6,960 bases of DNA from Bacteroidetes bacterium CG2_30_32_10 (GTDB taxonomy: Bacteria > Bacteroidota > Bacteroidia > Bacteroidales > CG2-30-32-10), in contig MNXO01000049.1 in the NCBI GenBank assembly GCA_001872995.1, positions 1-6,960 on the forward strand, given 5' to 3'. Position 1 is the stretch's first letter; each line of letters begins with the position of its first letter. The notes beneath the pieces are model-generated. The model did not search any database. It was not told the origin of the DNA and saw only the letters and a program-made list of their open reading frames with translations. The translations under genes were made by a program, and so were the position numbers. Positions 1 to 6,750 of the stretch are shown one piece after another.

Positions 1-78
1 TTATAAATTTTCATTTTAATTGAGCTACAATAGATTTTAATAGGATTCAAAAATTTGATTTAAGATTTTATATTCTTC

Positions 79-110
79 TTGTAAAAATAGAAATAATTTC
101 ACTAATTTTA
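79..110 (+). promoter_or_regulatory. Candidate Bacteroidota-type promoter for the ferritin-like gene
   Basis: A TTG at 79-81 is followed 21 nt later by TAATTTTA at 103-110. This matches the Bacteroidota -33/-7 pattern (TTG, then TAnnTTTG) except that the last G is A. The predicted start of transcription would be near 117, leaving a leader of about 35 nt before the ATG at 152. The region is so AT-rich that a chance match is quite possible. Confidence 0.3.
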
Positions 111-151
111 CAGCATATAAAAAAATTATAAATCAATAAAAAAGAAAATAT

Positions 152-607
152 ATGAATGATACTTCATTTAAAAGCACACTATCAATGGCTATCAACAATG
201 AAATTGAAGCCTATGAGTTTTATAAATATGCTGCCAACAAATCTAAAGATGCAAATTTAAAAACAATTTTTGCAGAATTGGCTGAAGAAGAATTGAAACA
301 CCAACATCTGTTAGAATCATTTCTTAAGAATGGTATCGAAAAAATGCATTTTCAAGATTCAGTCGATTATAAAATTTCTGAAACAATAGAATTACCTAAG
401 CTAACAACAGATATGTCTTATGTTGATGGCATTGCATTGGCTATGAAAAAAGAAGAAGAAGCTATGAAAATGTACACAAAATTTGCCGAAGCAAGCATAG
501 ATGCAGACCTTAAAAATACATTTTCACAACTTGCCAAAATGGAAAAGGGACACAAATTGAAACTAGAAACTCTTTATAACAATTCCGCTTATAATGAAAA
601 TTTCTAG
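152..607 (+). CDS. Ferritin-like/rubrerythrin-type diiron protein without rubredoxin domain
   Basis: This 151-residue protein belongs to the ferritin-like rubrerythrin superfamily (COG1633-like), judged from its motifs. It has two similar helical-pair halves. The first carries E17 (with E19) and an ExxH motif at E47-H50; the second carries E101 (with E103) and a second ExxH at E131-H134. This is the E...ExxH twice pattern that binds a diiron centre in a four-helix bundle. There is no C-terminal rubredoxin-like Cys4 domain, so it is not a classical rubrerythrin and would need an external electron donor if it reduces peroxide. No signal peptide or membrane segment is seen, so it is probably cytoplasmic. 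Members are usually linked to peroxide or iron handling, but the exact substrate is unknown. The ATG at 152 has an A-rich upstream region and no Shine-Dalgarno, as is common in Bacteroidota. The gene ends at TAG and is followed by a 74-nt gap before selU. Confidence 0.85.
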   Translation: MNDTSFKSTLSMAINNEIEAYEFYKYAANKSKDANLKTIFAELAEEELKHQHLLESFLKNGIEKMHFQDSVDYKISETIELPKLTTDMSYVDGIALAMKKEEEAMKMYTKFAEASIDADLKNTFSQLAKMEKGHKLKLETLYNNSAYNENF

Positions 608-618
608 CATATAAAAGA

Positions 619-652
619 TTGATATTTCTGCACTTCAAATGATTTAACTTTT
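619..652 (+). promoter_or_regulatory. Weak promoter candidate upstream of selU
   Basis: A TTG at 619-621 lies 23 nt before TAACTTTT at 645-652, with a G immediately after. This resembles the Bacteroidota TTG / TAnnTTTG pair with slightly long spacing. Without it, selU would have to be read through from the ferritin-like gene, since no strong terminator is visible between the two. Confidence 0.2.
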
Positions 653-681
653 GATAAGTTAGCAATAATAATATCTTTTAT

Positions 682-1710
682 ATGTCTTCTTTCATTGAAG
701 CAGAAGAATTTATTCGTTTATCATCGCACATTCCAATTGTTGATGTTCGTTCTCCTATTGAATTTGCAAAAGGACATATTACTAAAGCTATAAATATTCC
801 TTTATTTAGTGATGAACAACGTGTTGTTGTGGGCATCAAATACAAACAGGAAGGACAACAAGCTGCAATAATCACTGGATTAGAATTGATAGGCAGTAGT
901 TTTGCCGACAAATGCAAAGAAGCCCTTAAAATAGCTAAAAACAAAGAACTTCTAATCCATTGCTGGAAAGGGGGATTACGAAGCGAAAGTATGGCTTGGC
1001 TTTTTGAAACAATTGGTATTAAAACATATATTCTTAAGGGAGGATACAAATCCTATAAATCTTATATTAGAAAATCTTGGGAAACTCCTTTTAAAGTGAT
1101 TGTTTTGGGCGGTTACACGGGAAGTGGGAAAACAGAAATTCTCCATGCACTTCAAAGAAAGAACCAACAAATTATTGATTTAGAAAAATTAGCACATCAT
1201 AAAGGCTCTGCATTTGGCGCACTGGGACAGGAAGAACAACCTACTAACGAACAGTTTGAAAATGATTTATATGATGTTTGGTCATTAACAAACCACCATC
1301 AATATTTATGGCTCGAAGACGAAAGTCAATCTATTGGACGAGTTAGATTGCCCGATTTGTTTTTTGAAACAATGAACAACGCTCCACTTATTCGTATTCA
1401 ATTGTCTCATGAAATAAGAATACATAGATTGGTTAATGAATACGCCTGTTTTAACAAAGAACAGCTTAGTTTGGTTATTAATAAAATTTCAAAAAAAATT
1501 GGAAGCCTCCTTGCAAAAAATATGATTGAAACTCTTTATAAAGAAGATTTTGCGATTGTAGCTTCGCTTTTGCTAGAATATTATGATAATACTTATGAAT
1601 ACTCCATTTCTAAACGTAAAAACAAACAATTTCAATGTGTTACACTCCCTAATGATAATGCAGACGGAAATGCACTATTAATGATGGAATCAATTAAAAA
1701 TATAGGCTAA
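682..1710 (+). CDS. selU: tRNA 2-selenouridine synthase
   Basis: SelU (also called MnmH or YbbB) replaces the sulfur of 2-thiouridine with selenium at the wobble position of tRNA-Lys, -Glu and -Gln. It works through a geranylated intermediate and uses selenophosphate from SelD. The 342-residue protein has both expected parts. Residues about 1-130 are a rhodanese domain with the catalytic Cys94 in the family loop HCWKGGLRS. Residues about 135-342 are a P-loop domain with Walker A GGYTGSGKT at 143-151. Length is close to the E. coli protein (about 364). The ATG at 682 places the start just before the rhodanese domain; there is no Shine-Dalgarno. It converges with recQ, the two stop codons being about 22 nt apart. 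Its presence implies that the organism makes selenophosphate, which matters for the in-frame TGA in the serine ammonia-lyase downstream. SelD itself is not in this window. Confidence 0.95.
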   Translation: MSSFIEAEEFIRLSSHIPIVDVRSPIEFAKGHITKAINIPLFSDEQRVVVGIKYKQEGQQAAIITGLELIGSSFADKCKEALKIAKNKELLIHCWKGGLRSESMAWLFETIGIKTYILKGGYKSYKSYIRKSWETPFKVIVLGGYTGSGKTEILHALQRKNQQIIDLEKLAHHKGSAFGALGQEEQPTNEQFENDLYDVWSLTNHHQYLWLEDESQSIGRVRLPDLFFETMNNAPLIRIQLSHEIRIHRLVNEYACFNKEQLSLVINKISKKIGSLLAKNMIETLYKEDFAIVASLLLEYYDNTYEYSISKRKNKQFQCVTLPNDNADGNALLMMESIKNIG

Positions 1711-1732
1711 TCATTGCTGGAATTAAAAAAAA

Positions 1733-3649
1733 TTATTTCTTCCATTTCAATTGTCCTTCCTGGTCTGATGTTATTTTATCATTATCTAACAACCATTGAA
1801 TGGCTCTTACCAACCTATCTTCCCCTACCCTTTTCACTAATGGAATAAGCTCATTGGTAGAATATGATTTTTCTTGCAAAAACGGTTTAATTTGAACCAC
1901 AATTTCATCAAATTCAAATTCACTTAATGCGGCTTTGTTGCGTTCGAGGCACACATCGCACTGTCCGCAGCGTTTGGCGTTGATTTCTCCAAAATAATTT
2001 AGCAACATTAAACTTCGGCACTTATTGGTGCTTGTTACATAATTTACCACTGCATCTATTCGTTTAATAGCTTCTGCTTTCCGCTCCGAATAATGAGCAG
2101 CAGAAATAGAAATATCTTTCACATCGAGCCTTTCTTGACTATAAATGATTTGTGGCATTTGTTTTTGAGGAACGTATAATATTATTTTCAACTTTTGCAG
2201 TTGTTTTAATATTTCAATCACTTTTTCTCTTTCAATATTCAGTCGTTTAGCTAAAATACTTTCATTTATTTTAACAAATTCGGTAAAAACTCCTGTATAG
2301 GAACGCAAAATTGTTTTAATAAAGCCATCGTAAAAGGTATTTTGCACCTGAAACCTATATAAATCTTCACGATTAATAGGAATATTTATTCGCGATGGCT
2401 CATTGAGCGACTCCGAAGAAATGATATATCCCTCTTTTTCGAGAAACTTGATGCTATTATAAATCAAAATTGGAGAAAACTTATAGGTTGAAGAAAATTT
2501 AGCAATATCAAAATCGAAACTTGCATCTTGCCCACTTCCGGAAGCAAGTTGAAAGAAGTTACCCAATGCCAAATATACCTTTTTAATATCTTCAATATCG
2601 GGAAAACTAACATCTATGCTGTGTTTTAGGTCAATTATATCTGCATTATTATATAATAATATAGAATAAGCTGGTTTTTCATCACGACCAGCCCTGCCGG
2701 CTTCCTGAAAATAAGCTTCTAATGAATCGGGTAAATCAATATGCACTACCAAACGGACATTTGGCTTATCAATCCCCATCCCAAAGGCATTGGTTGCTAC
2801 AATAATTCGTTTTTGCCCTTTCAACCACGCTTGTTGTTTTTCGTCTCTTTCCTTCTGCTCCAAACCAGCATGGTAAAAGGAAGCAGAAATTTGATGGTTG
2901 CTTAAAAACTGAGCAATTTCTTTGGTTTTTCTACGATTACGAACATATACAATTCCACTTCCGCTTACTTTGTTGATTGCTCTCAACAGACGATTCAGCT
3001 TATCTTCTTCTTTGATGGCAATGTAAGTAAGATTTTTACGCTCAAAGCTCTTGCGGAAAACGTTTTCTTTTTTAAATAATAGCTTTTCTTGAATATCTTT
3101 TACCACATTTTCGGTGGCTGTTGCTGTAAGTGCAAGAATAGGTATTTGAGGAAAATACGGTCTTATTTCGGCAATTTTCAGATAAGGAGGTCTAAAATCA
3201 TAGCCCCATTGCGAAACACAATGTGCTTCATCTACAGCAATAAGCGATAGTTTCATTTTTTTGAAACGTGTTTTAAACAAATCGGTTGTCAAGCGTTCGG
3301 GCGAAAGATATAAAAACTTTGTGTCGCCATAAACACAATTGTCTAGTGCAATATCAATTTCGTTTTTGCTCATACCCGAATATATGCCAATAGCTTTGAT
3401 TCCTTTTTTATTTAGGTTCTGAACTTGGTCCTTCATAAGGGCAATGAGTGGCGAAACAACCAAACAAATACCATTGATTGCCATTGCTGGCACCTGAAAA
3501 CAAACTGATTTTCCACCACCGGTAGGCAACAAAGCCAAAGTATCGTTGCCTTGCATCACCGAAAGAATAATGTCTTCTTGCAAAGGACGAAATGTAGAAT
3601 ATCCCCAATATTTGATGAGTATTTGCTGTATAGTTTGATTTTGTTCCAA
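1733..3649 (-). CDS. recQ: ATP-dependent DNA helicase RecQ, short form without HRDC
   Basis: This 638-residue 3'-5' DNA helicase acts in recombination and repair of stalled forks. Motifs in order: RecQ motif 0 (YWGYSTFRPLQ, residues 14-24), Walker A GGGKS (44-48), DEAH box (140-143) followed by the aromatic-rich loop CVSQWGYDFRP, motif III TATAT (175-179), motif V ATNAFGMGIDK (285-295) and motif VI QEAGRAGRD (315-323). The RecQ zinc-binding cysteines follow at 544, 561, 564 and 567. The zinc site comes unusually late: between helicase domain 2 and the zinc site lies a helical/winged-helix-like stretch of about 200 residues. A short tail (580-638) ends the protein, with no recognisable HRDC domain. 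From recall, this layout fits the shorter RecQ paralogue common in Bacteroidota. The start is TTG (complement of 3647-3649). No ATG occurs between the upstream in-frame stop near 3722 and motif 0, so TTG is the best supported start. A second RecQ elsewhere in the genome is likely but not visible. Confidence 0.95.
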   Translation of the reverse strand: MEQNQTIQQILIKYWGYSTFRPLQEDIILSVMQGNDTLALLPTGGGKSVCFQVPAMAINGICLVVSPLIALMKDQVQNLNKKGIKAIGIYSGMSKNEIDIALDNCVYGDTKFLYLSPERLTTDLFKTRFKKMKLSLIAVDEAHCVSQWGYDFRPPYLKIAEIRPYFPQIPILALTATATENVVKDIQEKLLFKKENVFRKSFERKNLTYIAIKEEDKLNRLLRAINKVSGSGIVYVRNRRKTKEIAQFLSNHQISASFYHAGLEQKERDEKQQAWLKGQKRIIVATNAFGMGIDKPNVRLVVHIDLPDSLEAYFQEAGRAGRDEKPAYSILLYNNADIIDLKHSIDVSFPDIEDIKKVYLALGNFFQLASGSGQDASFDFDIAKFSSTYKFSPILIYNSIKFLEKEGYIISSESLNEPSRINIPINREDLYRFQVQNTFYDGFIKTILRSYTGVFTEFVKINESILAKRLNIEREKVIEILKQLQKLKIILYVPQKQMPQIIYSQERLDVKDISISAAHYSERKAEAIKRIDAVVNYVTSTNKCRSLMLLNYFGEINAKRCGQCDVCLERNKAALSEFEFDEIVVQIKPFLQEKSYSTNELIPLVKRVGEDRLVRAIQWLLDNDKITSDQEGQLKWKK

Positions 3650-3986
3650 GTAGAATTTGCTTTTATTTGGTTTTGACGAAGATACTATTTTTATAGCTTT
3701 TAGAAAAATGGAATTTAAAATTTAGGGGTATAACAACGACCAGTAGAAATAATAATATACATTTAGGTTAATAAAAAAATATATGAAACTTTGCATATAG
3801 ATATTTTATTTATCGGAATACTTAGATTAACAACTTATAACATAAATCCTAAAAATGTTTTTATGATAACAAAGCTTAAATATCCTAATTTTGTAGTTTT
3901 AAATTGGAAAAAACAAATCTTTTATTACAAGCAACGAAAACAAAATAAAACAAACTAGCATACGCTTTATTTCAAATTCATTTAAA
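3650..3986. other. Divergent intergenic region between recQ and the serine ammonia-lyase
   Basis: This 337-nt very AT-rich region separates two divergent genes and should hold both promoters. No ORF of note is present. A weak hairpin pairs 3835-3838 with 3866-3869 and CATAAA (3841-3846) with TTTATG (3860-3865), with a 2-nt bulge; it may be chance in AT-rich DNA. For recQ the best -7 match on the minus strand is TATCTTCG (complement of 3677-3684), one mismatch from TAnnTTTG and with no convincing -33 partner. I see no riboswitch or RNA gene. Confidence 0.5.
3886..3893 (+). promoter_or_regulatory. Candidate -7 box for the serine ammonia-lyase gene
   Basis: TAATTTTG matches the Bacteroidota -7 consensus TAnnTTTG exactly. 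About 20 nt upstream the sequence is TTTTTATG, without a proper TTG, so the -33 element is poor. A start near 3900 would give a leader of about 85 nt before the ATG at 3987. Confidence 0.3.
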
Positions 3987-5174
3987 ATGGAATCAATAAG
4001 TAAAATATATAAAATTGGATATGGTCCATCAAGCAGCCACACGATGGGACCACAAAAAGCGGCGGAAATGTTTATTGAAAGAAATCCTAATGCTTTCAAA
4101 TATAAAGTTACCTTTTATGGCAGTTTAGCTGCAACAGGCAAGGGACATTTAACCGATGTAATAATGCTTAACACTTTTTCGGAAAGGACATTAAGTATGG
4201 AGTGGCAACCAAACATTTTTCTACCAAAACATCCCAATGGGATGAAATTTGAAACCATAGATGAATCGGGTAAAAATATATCAATATGGACAGTTTACAG
4301 TGTGGGTGGTGGAGATATTATAGATGATGATAACGAAATTGAACACCATAAAGTGTATGAGTTAAATAAAATGAACGACATATTAAAATGGTGCAAAAAC
4401 AATGGAATGACGATATGGGAGTTTGTTGAATTTAATGAAGGCAAACAAATATGGAGTTATTTATCAAAAGTATGGGCTGTTATGAAGACGTCAATATCTC
4501 GAGGGCTCGAAAATGAAGGTGTTTTACCTGGAATAATACACTTACCACGTAAAGCTTCTGCCTACCATATAAGAGCAAAAAGTTCGCAAGGTTCTTTACA
4601 AAAAAGAGCAATGGTTTTTGCTTATGCATTGGCGGTAGCAGAAGAAAATGCAGCAGGTGGTAAGATTGTAACTGCCCCTACTTGAGGTTCTTGTGGCGTA
4701 GTCCCTTCCGTATTATTTCATATTCTAAATAATTATGGTTTTCCCGAATTGAAAATGACCCACGCATTGGCAACAGCGGGAATTATAGCAAATTTAGTTA
4801 AAAATAATGCTTCTATTTCGGGAGCCAGTGTTGGATGCCAGGGTGAAATTGGAACAGCATGTGCAATGGCATCTGCTGCTGCCGCTCAACTTTTTGGAGC
4901 AACTCCCTATCAAATAGAATATGCCGCAGAAATGGGCTTGGAACACCATCTGGGACTTACTTGCGACCCTATTGCAGGGTTAGTTCAAATTCCTTGTATT
5001 GAAAGAAATGCTTTTGCTGCTGGGAGAGCTATGGATGCTTCAGCATTTGCTGTTATTTCTGATGGTAGTCATCGCATAAGTTTTGATAAAATTGTAAAGA
5101 CAATGAACCAAACAGGTTTCGACTTGCCAAGCATTTATAAAGAAACTTCAGAGGGGGGGCTCGCAATTGCTTAG
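3987..5174 (+). CDS. sdaA: L-serine ammonia-lyase (iron-sulfur type), putative selenoprotein with in-frame TGA
   Basis: This enzyme deaminates L-serine to pyruvate and ammonia using a [4Fe-4S] cluster, in the cytoplasm. Read through one TGA (4683-4685, residue 233) it is 395 residues, a normal length for a single-chain enzyme. The N-terminal beta domain holds the signature GPSSSHTMGP (residues 13-22) and SVGGG. The alpha domain holds TAPT-U-GSCGVVP (residues 229-240) and then the three expected cluster cysteines: Cys284 (GCQGE), Cys326 (LTCDP) and Cys337 (IPCIERN). Their spacing of 42 and 11 residues equals that of Cys343/385/396 in the Legionella enzyme. The protein ends in SEGGLAIA, without the C-terminal Cys that acts as an inhibitory tail in the Legionella enzyme. 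The reading frame stays open and conserved for 163 codons after the TGA, which argues against an old pseudogene. An annotation pipeline would split this into a 232-residue and a roughly 141-residue fragment. Alternatives are a fresh nonsense mutation or a sequencing error of TGT/TGC. The family call is near certain; the Sec reading is likely but unproven. Confidence 0.85.
4683..4685 (+). other. In-frame TGA, candidate selenocysteine codon (residue 233)
   Basis: The TGA lies between TAPT and GSCGVVP. From recall, many homologues of the CGSC-type have Cys here, while E. coli-type enzymes have Asn (PTNGAAG). It gives a U-G-S-C motif, a UxxC counterpart of a redox CxxC pair. Genome-wide reassignment of TGA is unlikely: the other genes contain no internal TGA, use TGG for Trp, and the cyclase gene ends in TGA. 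One base change from TGT or TGC would produce it, so error or mutation must be excluded. Confidence 0.7.
4708..4738 (+). promoter_or_regulatory. Candidate SECIS-like hairpin after the in-frame TGA
   Basis: An 11-bp stem pairs CCGTATTATTT (4708-4718) with AAATAATTATGG (4727-4738), with one bulged T at 4734, one G-U pair and an 8-nt loop (4719-4726). The stem begins 23 nt after the TGA and the loop begins 34 nt after it, within the usual range for bacterial SECIS elements. Against it, the loop CATATTCT has no G, whereas bacterial SECIS loops normally show a G in the first positions, and most of the stem is A-T. A weaker alternative pairs GAGG (4684-4687) with CCTT (4704-4707) plus CT with AG inside, and has G in its loop. 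Confidence 0.35.
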
Positions 5175-5313
5175 ATTGCTAATACATTTTATTAAATATT
5201 AAGTTCATTGAAAACACAATAATACCAATTTCATTACCATTGATAAAAGAATTTAAATAGTGAATGCTCCTATAAAATAATAACTAATAAAAGACAATAA
5301 GTATATTTGTTTT

Positions 5314-5340
5314 AACTTAAAAAAAAAATCTGTTTAAGTT
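5314..5340. repeat. Inverted repeat in the sdaA-cyclase intergenic region
   Basis: AACTTAAA (5314-5321) is a perfect inverted copy of TTTAAGTT (5333-5340), with an A-rich 11-nt loop; one wobble and one more pair extend it outward to 10 bp. It sits about 140 nt after the sdaA stop and overlaps the TTG proposed as the cyclase -33 element. It could be an operator or a weak bidirectional terminator, or chance in AT-rich sequence. Confidence 0.35.
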
Positions 5341-5370
5341 GATGTTTTTCCAATTAAAAATATAACTTTG
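5339..5370 (+). promoter_or_regulatory. Promoter of the adenylate cyclase gene
   Basis: TTG at 5339-5341 and TAACTTTG at 5363-5370, spaced by 21 nt, match the Bacteroidota -33/-7 consensus well, with an exact TAnnTTTG. Transcription would start near 5377, about 50 nt before the first ATG. A second exact -7 match, TATATTTG at 5302-5309, lies upstream but has no TTG at the right distance. Confidence 0.45.
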
Positions 5371-5423
5371 TACGTTGTATTAAAACATAAAATAAACCAT
5401 TATTTCATTCAACTACAATTTGA

Positions 5424-6581
5424 ATGAAGCCTATTTATAGAATAATGATAAAAAAAATCCTATTAAGTATAATCAGCCTATTCATTTTAAGCAATATTTT
5501 ATTATGTCAAGAAACGACCAAAATAGATTCATTGCAACTGTTGCTTCAACAAACAGTAACTGATTCAGCAAAAATAAAGATATACATAGCTATTGGAAAC
5601 GAATATAAAAGCAATCAACAACCAAATGAAGCCATTGAATTTTATAAACAAGCAATTCAAGTATCTGAAGAAAATTCCTATCTCATCAAATATAAGTTAA
5701 TACAAGCTAGTAAAGAAAACGAAAAAGACCATCAATTTAGGCTCACGTTAATAATTGTAATAGCTGTTTTAATAATTATTTTACTGTTTTACTATATTTA
5801 TCGTACCTACAAATTCACCCGAAAAACTAATAAATTTCTAAGCGAACAAAACGAAATAATTGCAATAGAAAAAGCAAAATCGGATAAACTATTGCTAAAT
5901 ATATTGCCCAAAGACATTGCCGAAGAATTAAAAGAAAGTGGCTTTTCTATTGTTAAGCATTATGAAATGGTATCTGTTCTTTTTGCTGATTTTGCTGGTT
6001 TTTCTAAAATAGTTGAGGAAATATCTTTTGAATTGTTAGTTGCAGAACTAGATATGTATTTTAAAAAATTTGATAAGACAGTAGAAAAATACCATCTTGA
6101 AAAAATTAAAATCATTGGAGATGCCTATATGTGTGCAGGCGGCTTGCCAATTGCAAATCCCAACAATCCAATTCTAACGGTATTAGCAGGTTTACATATA
6201 CAAAGAATAATTGAAAGCAAAAATGTATATAAAATTTTAAATAATATTTCGCTATGGGAATTGCGAATTGGTATTCACACTGGACCTGTAATTGCAGGTG
6301 TGGTTGGAGAAAAGAAATTTGCATACGATATTTGGGGCGATACTGTTAATATAGCCAGCCGAATGGAATCAGCAGGCGATATAAGCAAAGTGAATATTTC
6401 TGGAACCACTTATGAACTTATAAAAGATTATTTCGATTGCACTTATAGAGGCAAAATTCCAGTGAAGAGCAAAGGTGAAATTGATATGTATTATGTTGAA
6501 AAAATAAAAGCTGCTTATTCTCTTGAAGGTGATGGAATATTGCCAAATAACGAATTCTTAAACTTCCTTAAAATCAATTGA
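5424..6581 (+). CDS. Membrane-anchored class III adenylate cyclase with short TPR-like sensor
   Basis: This 385-residue protein makes cAMP from ATP. A signal peptide or first hydrophobic helix covers about residues 9-28. Then comes an exported segment (30-105) with one TPR-like repeat (about 51-83, ending NEAIEFYKQAIQ), a membrane helix (107-126), and a charged helical linker with the LLLNILP-IAEELK signature (157-170) that precedes many cyclase domains. The cyclase domain covers about 181-360. Metal-binding aspartates are D189 (FADF) and D233 (IGDAY). K229 and D302 (YDIWGD) are the adenine-selecting pair, so ATP rather than GTP is predicted. N309 and R313 are the transition-state residues, so a homodimer should be active. 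Bacteroidota relatives usually have several TPRs; this one has only one. The ATG at 5445 (residue 8, MIKKILLS) is an equally good start and gives a tidier signal peptide. Ends with TGA. What it senses is unknown. Confidence 0.9.
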   Translation: MKPIYRIMIKKILLSIISLFILSNILLCQETTKIDSLQLLLQQTVTDSAKIKIYIAIGNEYKSNQQPNEAIEFYKQAIQVSEENSYLIKYKLIQASKENEKDHQFRLTLIIVIAVLIIILLFYYIYRTYKFTRKTNKFLSEQNEIIAIEKAKSDKLLLNILPKDIAEELKESGFSIVKHYEMVSVLFADFAGFSKIVEEISFELLVAELDMYFKKFDKTVEKYHLEKIKIIGDAYMCAGGLPIANPNNPILTVLAGLHIQRIIESKNVYKILNNISLWELRIGIHTGPVIAGVVGEKKFAYDIWGDTVNIASRMESAGDISKVNISGTTYELIKDYFDCTYRGKIPVKSKGEIDMYYVEKIKAAYSLEGDGILPNNEFLNFLKIN

Positions 6582-6692
6582 AGCATCAACATTGGTTAAT
6601 AAAAAATTGTGTTTAAGAATATTTTAGAACGATTAATACACTATGGGCAATTACTTTGCGTGTATGATTATCATTTGCTATTGATATTAAAT

Positions 6693-6707
6693 AGGGTCTG
6701 CTGAATA
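6693..6707 (+). other. GGGTCTGCTGAATAA stretch, possible insertion-sequence end relic
   Basis: The sequence GGGTCTGCTGAATAA resembles the terminal repeats I recall for some Bacteroidota insertion sequences. No matching inverted copy or transposase lies in the window, so this is only a hint of a relic or a solo end. Confidence 0.12.
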
Positions 6708-6714
6708 AATGATT

Positions 6715-6736
6715 TTTCATAAATATTTTTATGAAA
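6715..6736. terminator. 9-bp perfect hairpin downstream of the cyclase gene
   Basis: TTTCATAAA (6715-6723) and TTTATGAAA (6728-6736) form a perfect 9-bp stem with a 4-nt TATT loop. It lies about 130 nt past the cyclase stop. It is AT-rich and has no T tract after it, so a terminator role is only a guess. Confidence 0.3.
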
Positions 6737-6750
6737 GGCAATCAAAGTAT

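Noticed and set aside
1..151. Possible end of an upstream gene in the first 150 nt
   Set aside because: No frame gives a recognisable protein end; the stretch is AT-rich intergenic sequence with only a promoter candidate.
678..1170. Minus-strand ORFs overlapping selU
   Set aside because: They are antisense shadows of a clearly conserved gene and show no recognisable protein features.
1711..1732. Terminator between the convergent selU and recQ stops
   Set aside because: The 22-nt gap has an A run but no inverted repeat that would make a stem.
3899..4099. 66-codon minus-strand ORF overlapping the start of sdaA
   Set aside because: It covers the conserved GPSSSHT coding region in antisense and resembles no known protein; the hydrophobic look follows from AT-rich codons.
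4683..4685. TGA read as Trp or Gly through an alternative genetic code
   Set aside because: Only one internal TGA occurs in about 1,900 codons; TGG is used for Trp and the cyclase gene ends naturally at TGA.
4671..4702. Hairpin ACTGCCCC / GGCGTAGT with the TGA in its loop
   Set aside because: Contains a C-C mismatch and places the TGA inside the loop, unlike bacterial SECIS elements, which lie after the codon.
3987..5174. Serine ammonia-lyase as a decayed pseudogene
   Set aside because: Apart from the single TGA there is no frameshift or lost motif, and the downstream 163 codons keep all cluster cysteines. A very recent nonsense change cannot be excluded.
3766..6606. Thirteen-base direct repeat GGTTAATAAAAAA at 3766-3778 and 6594-6606
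   Set aside because: Low-complexity AT-rich sequence; a chance match is likely and no element boundaries accompany it.
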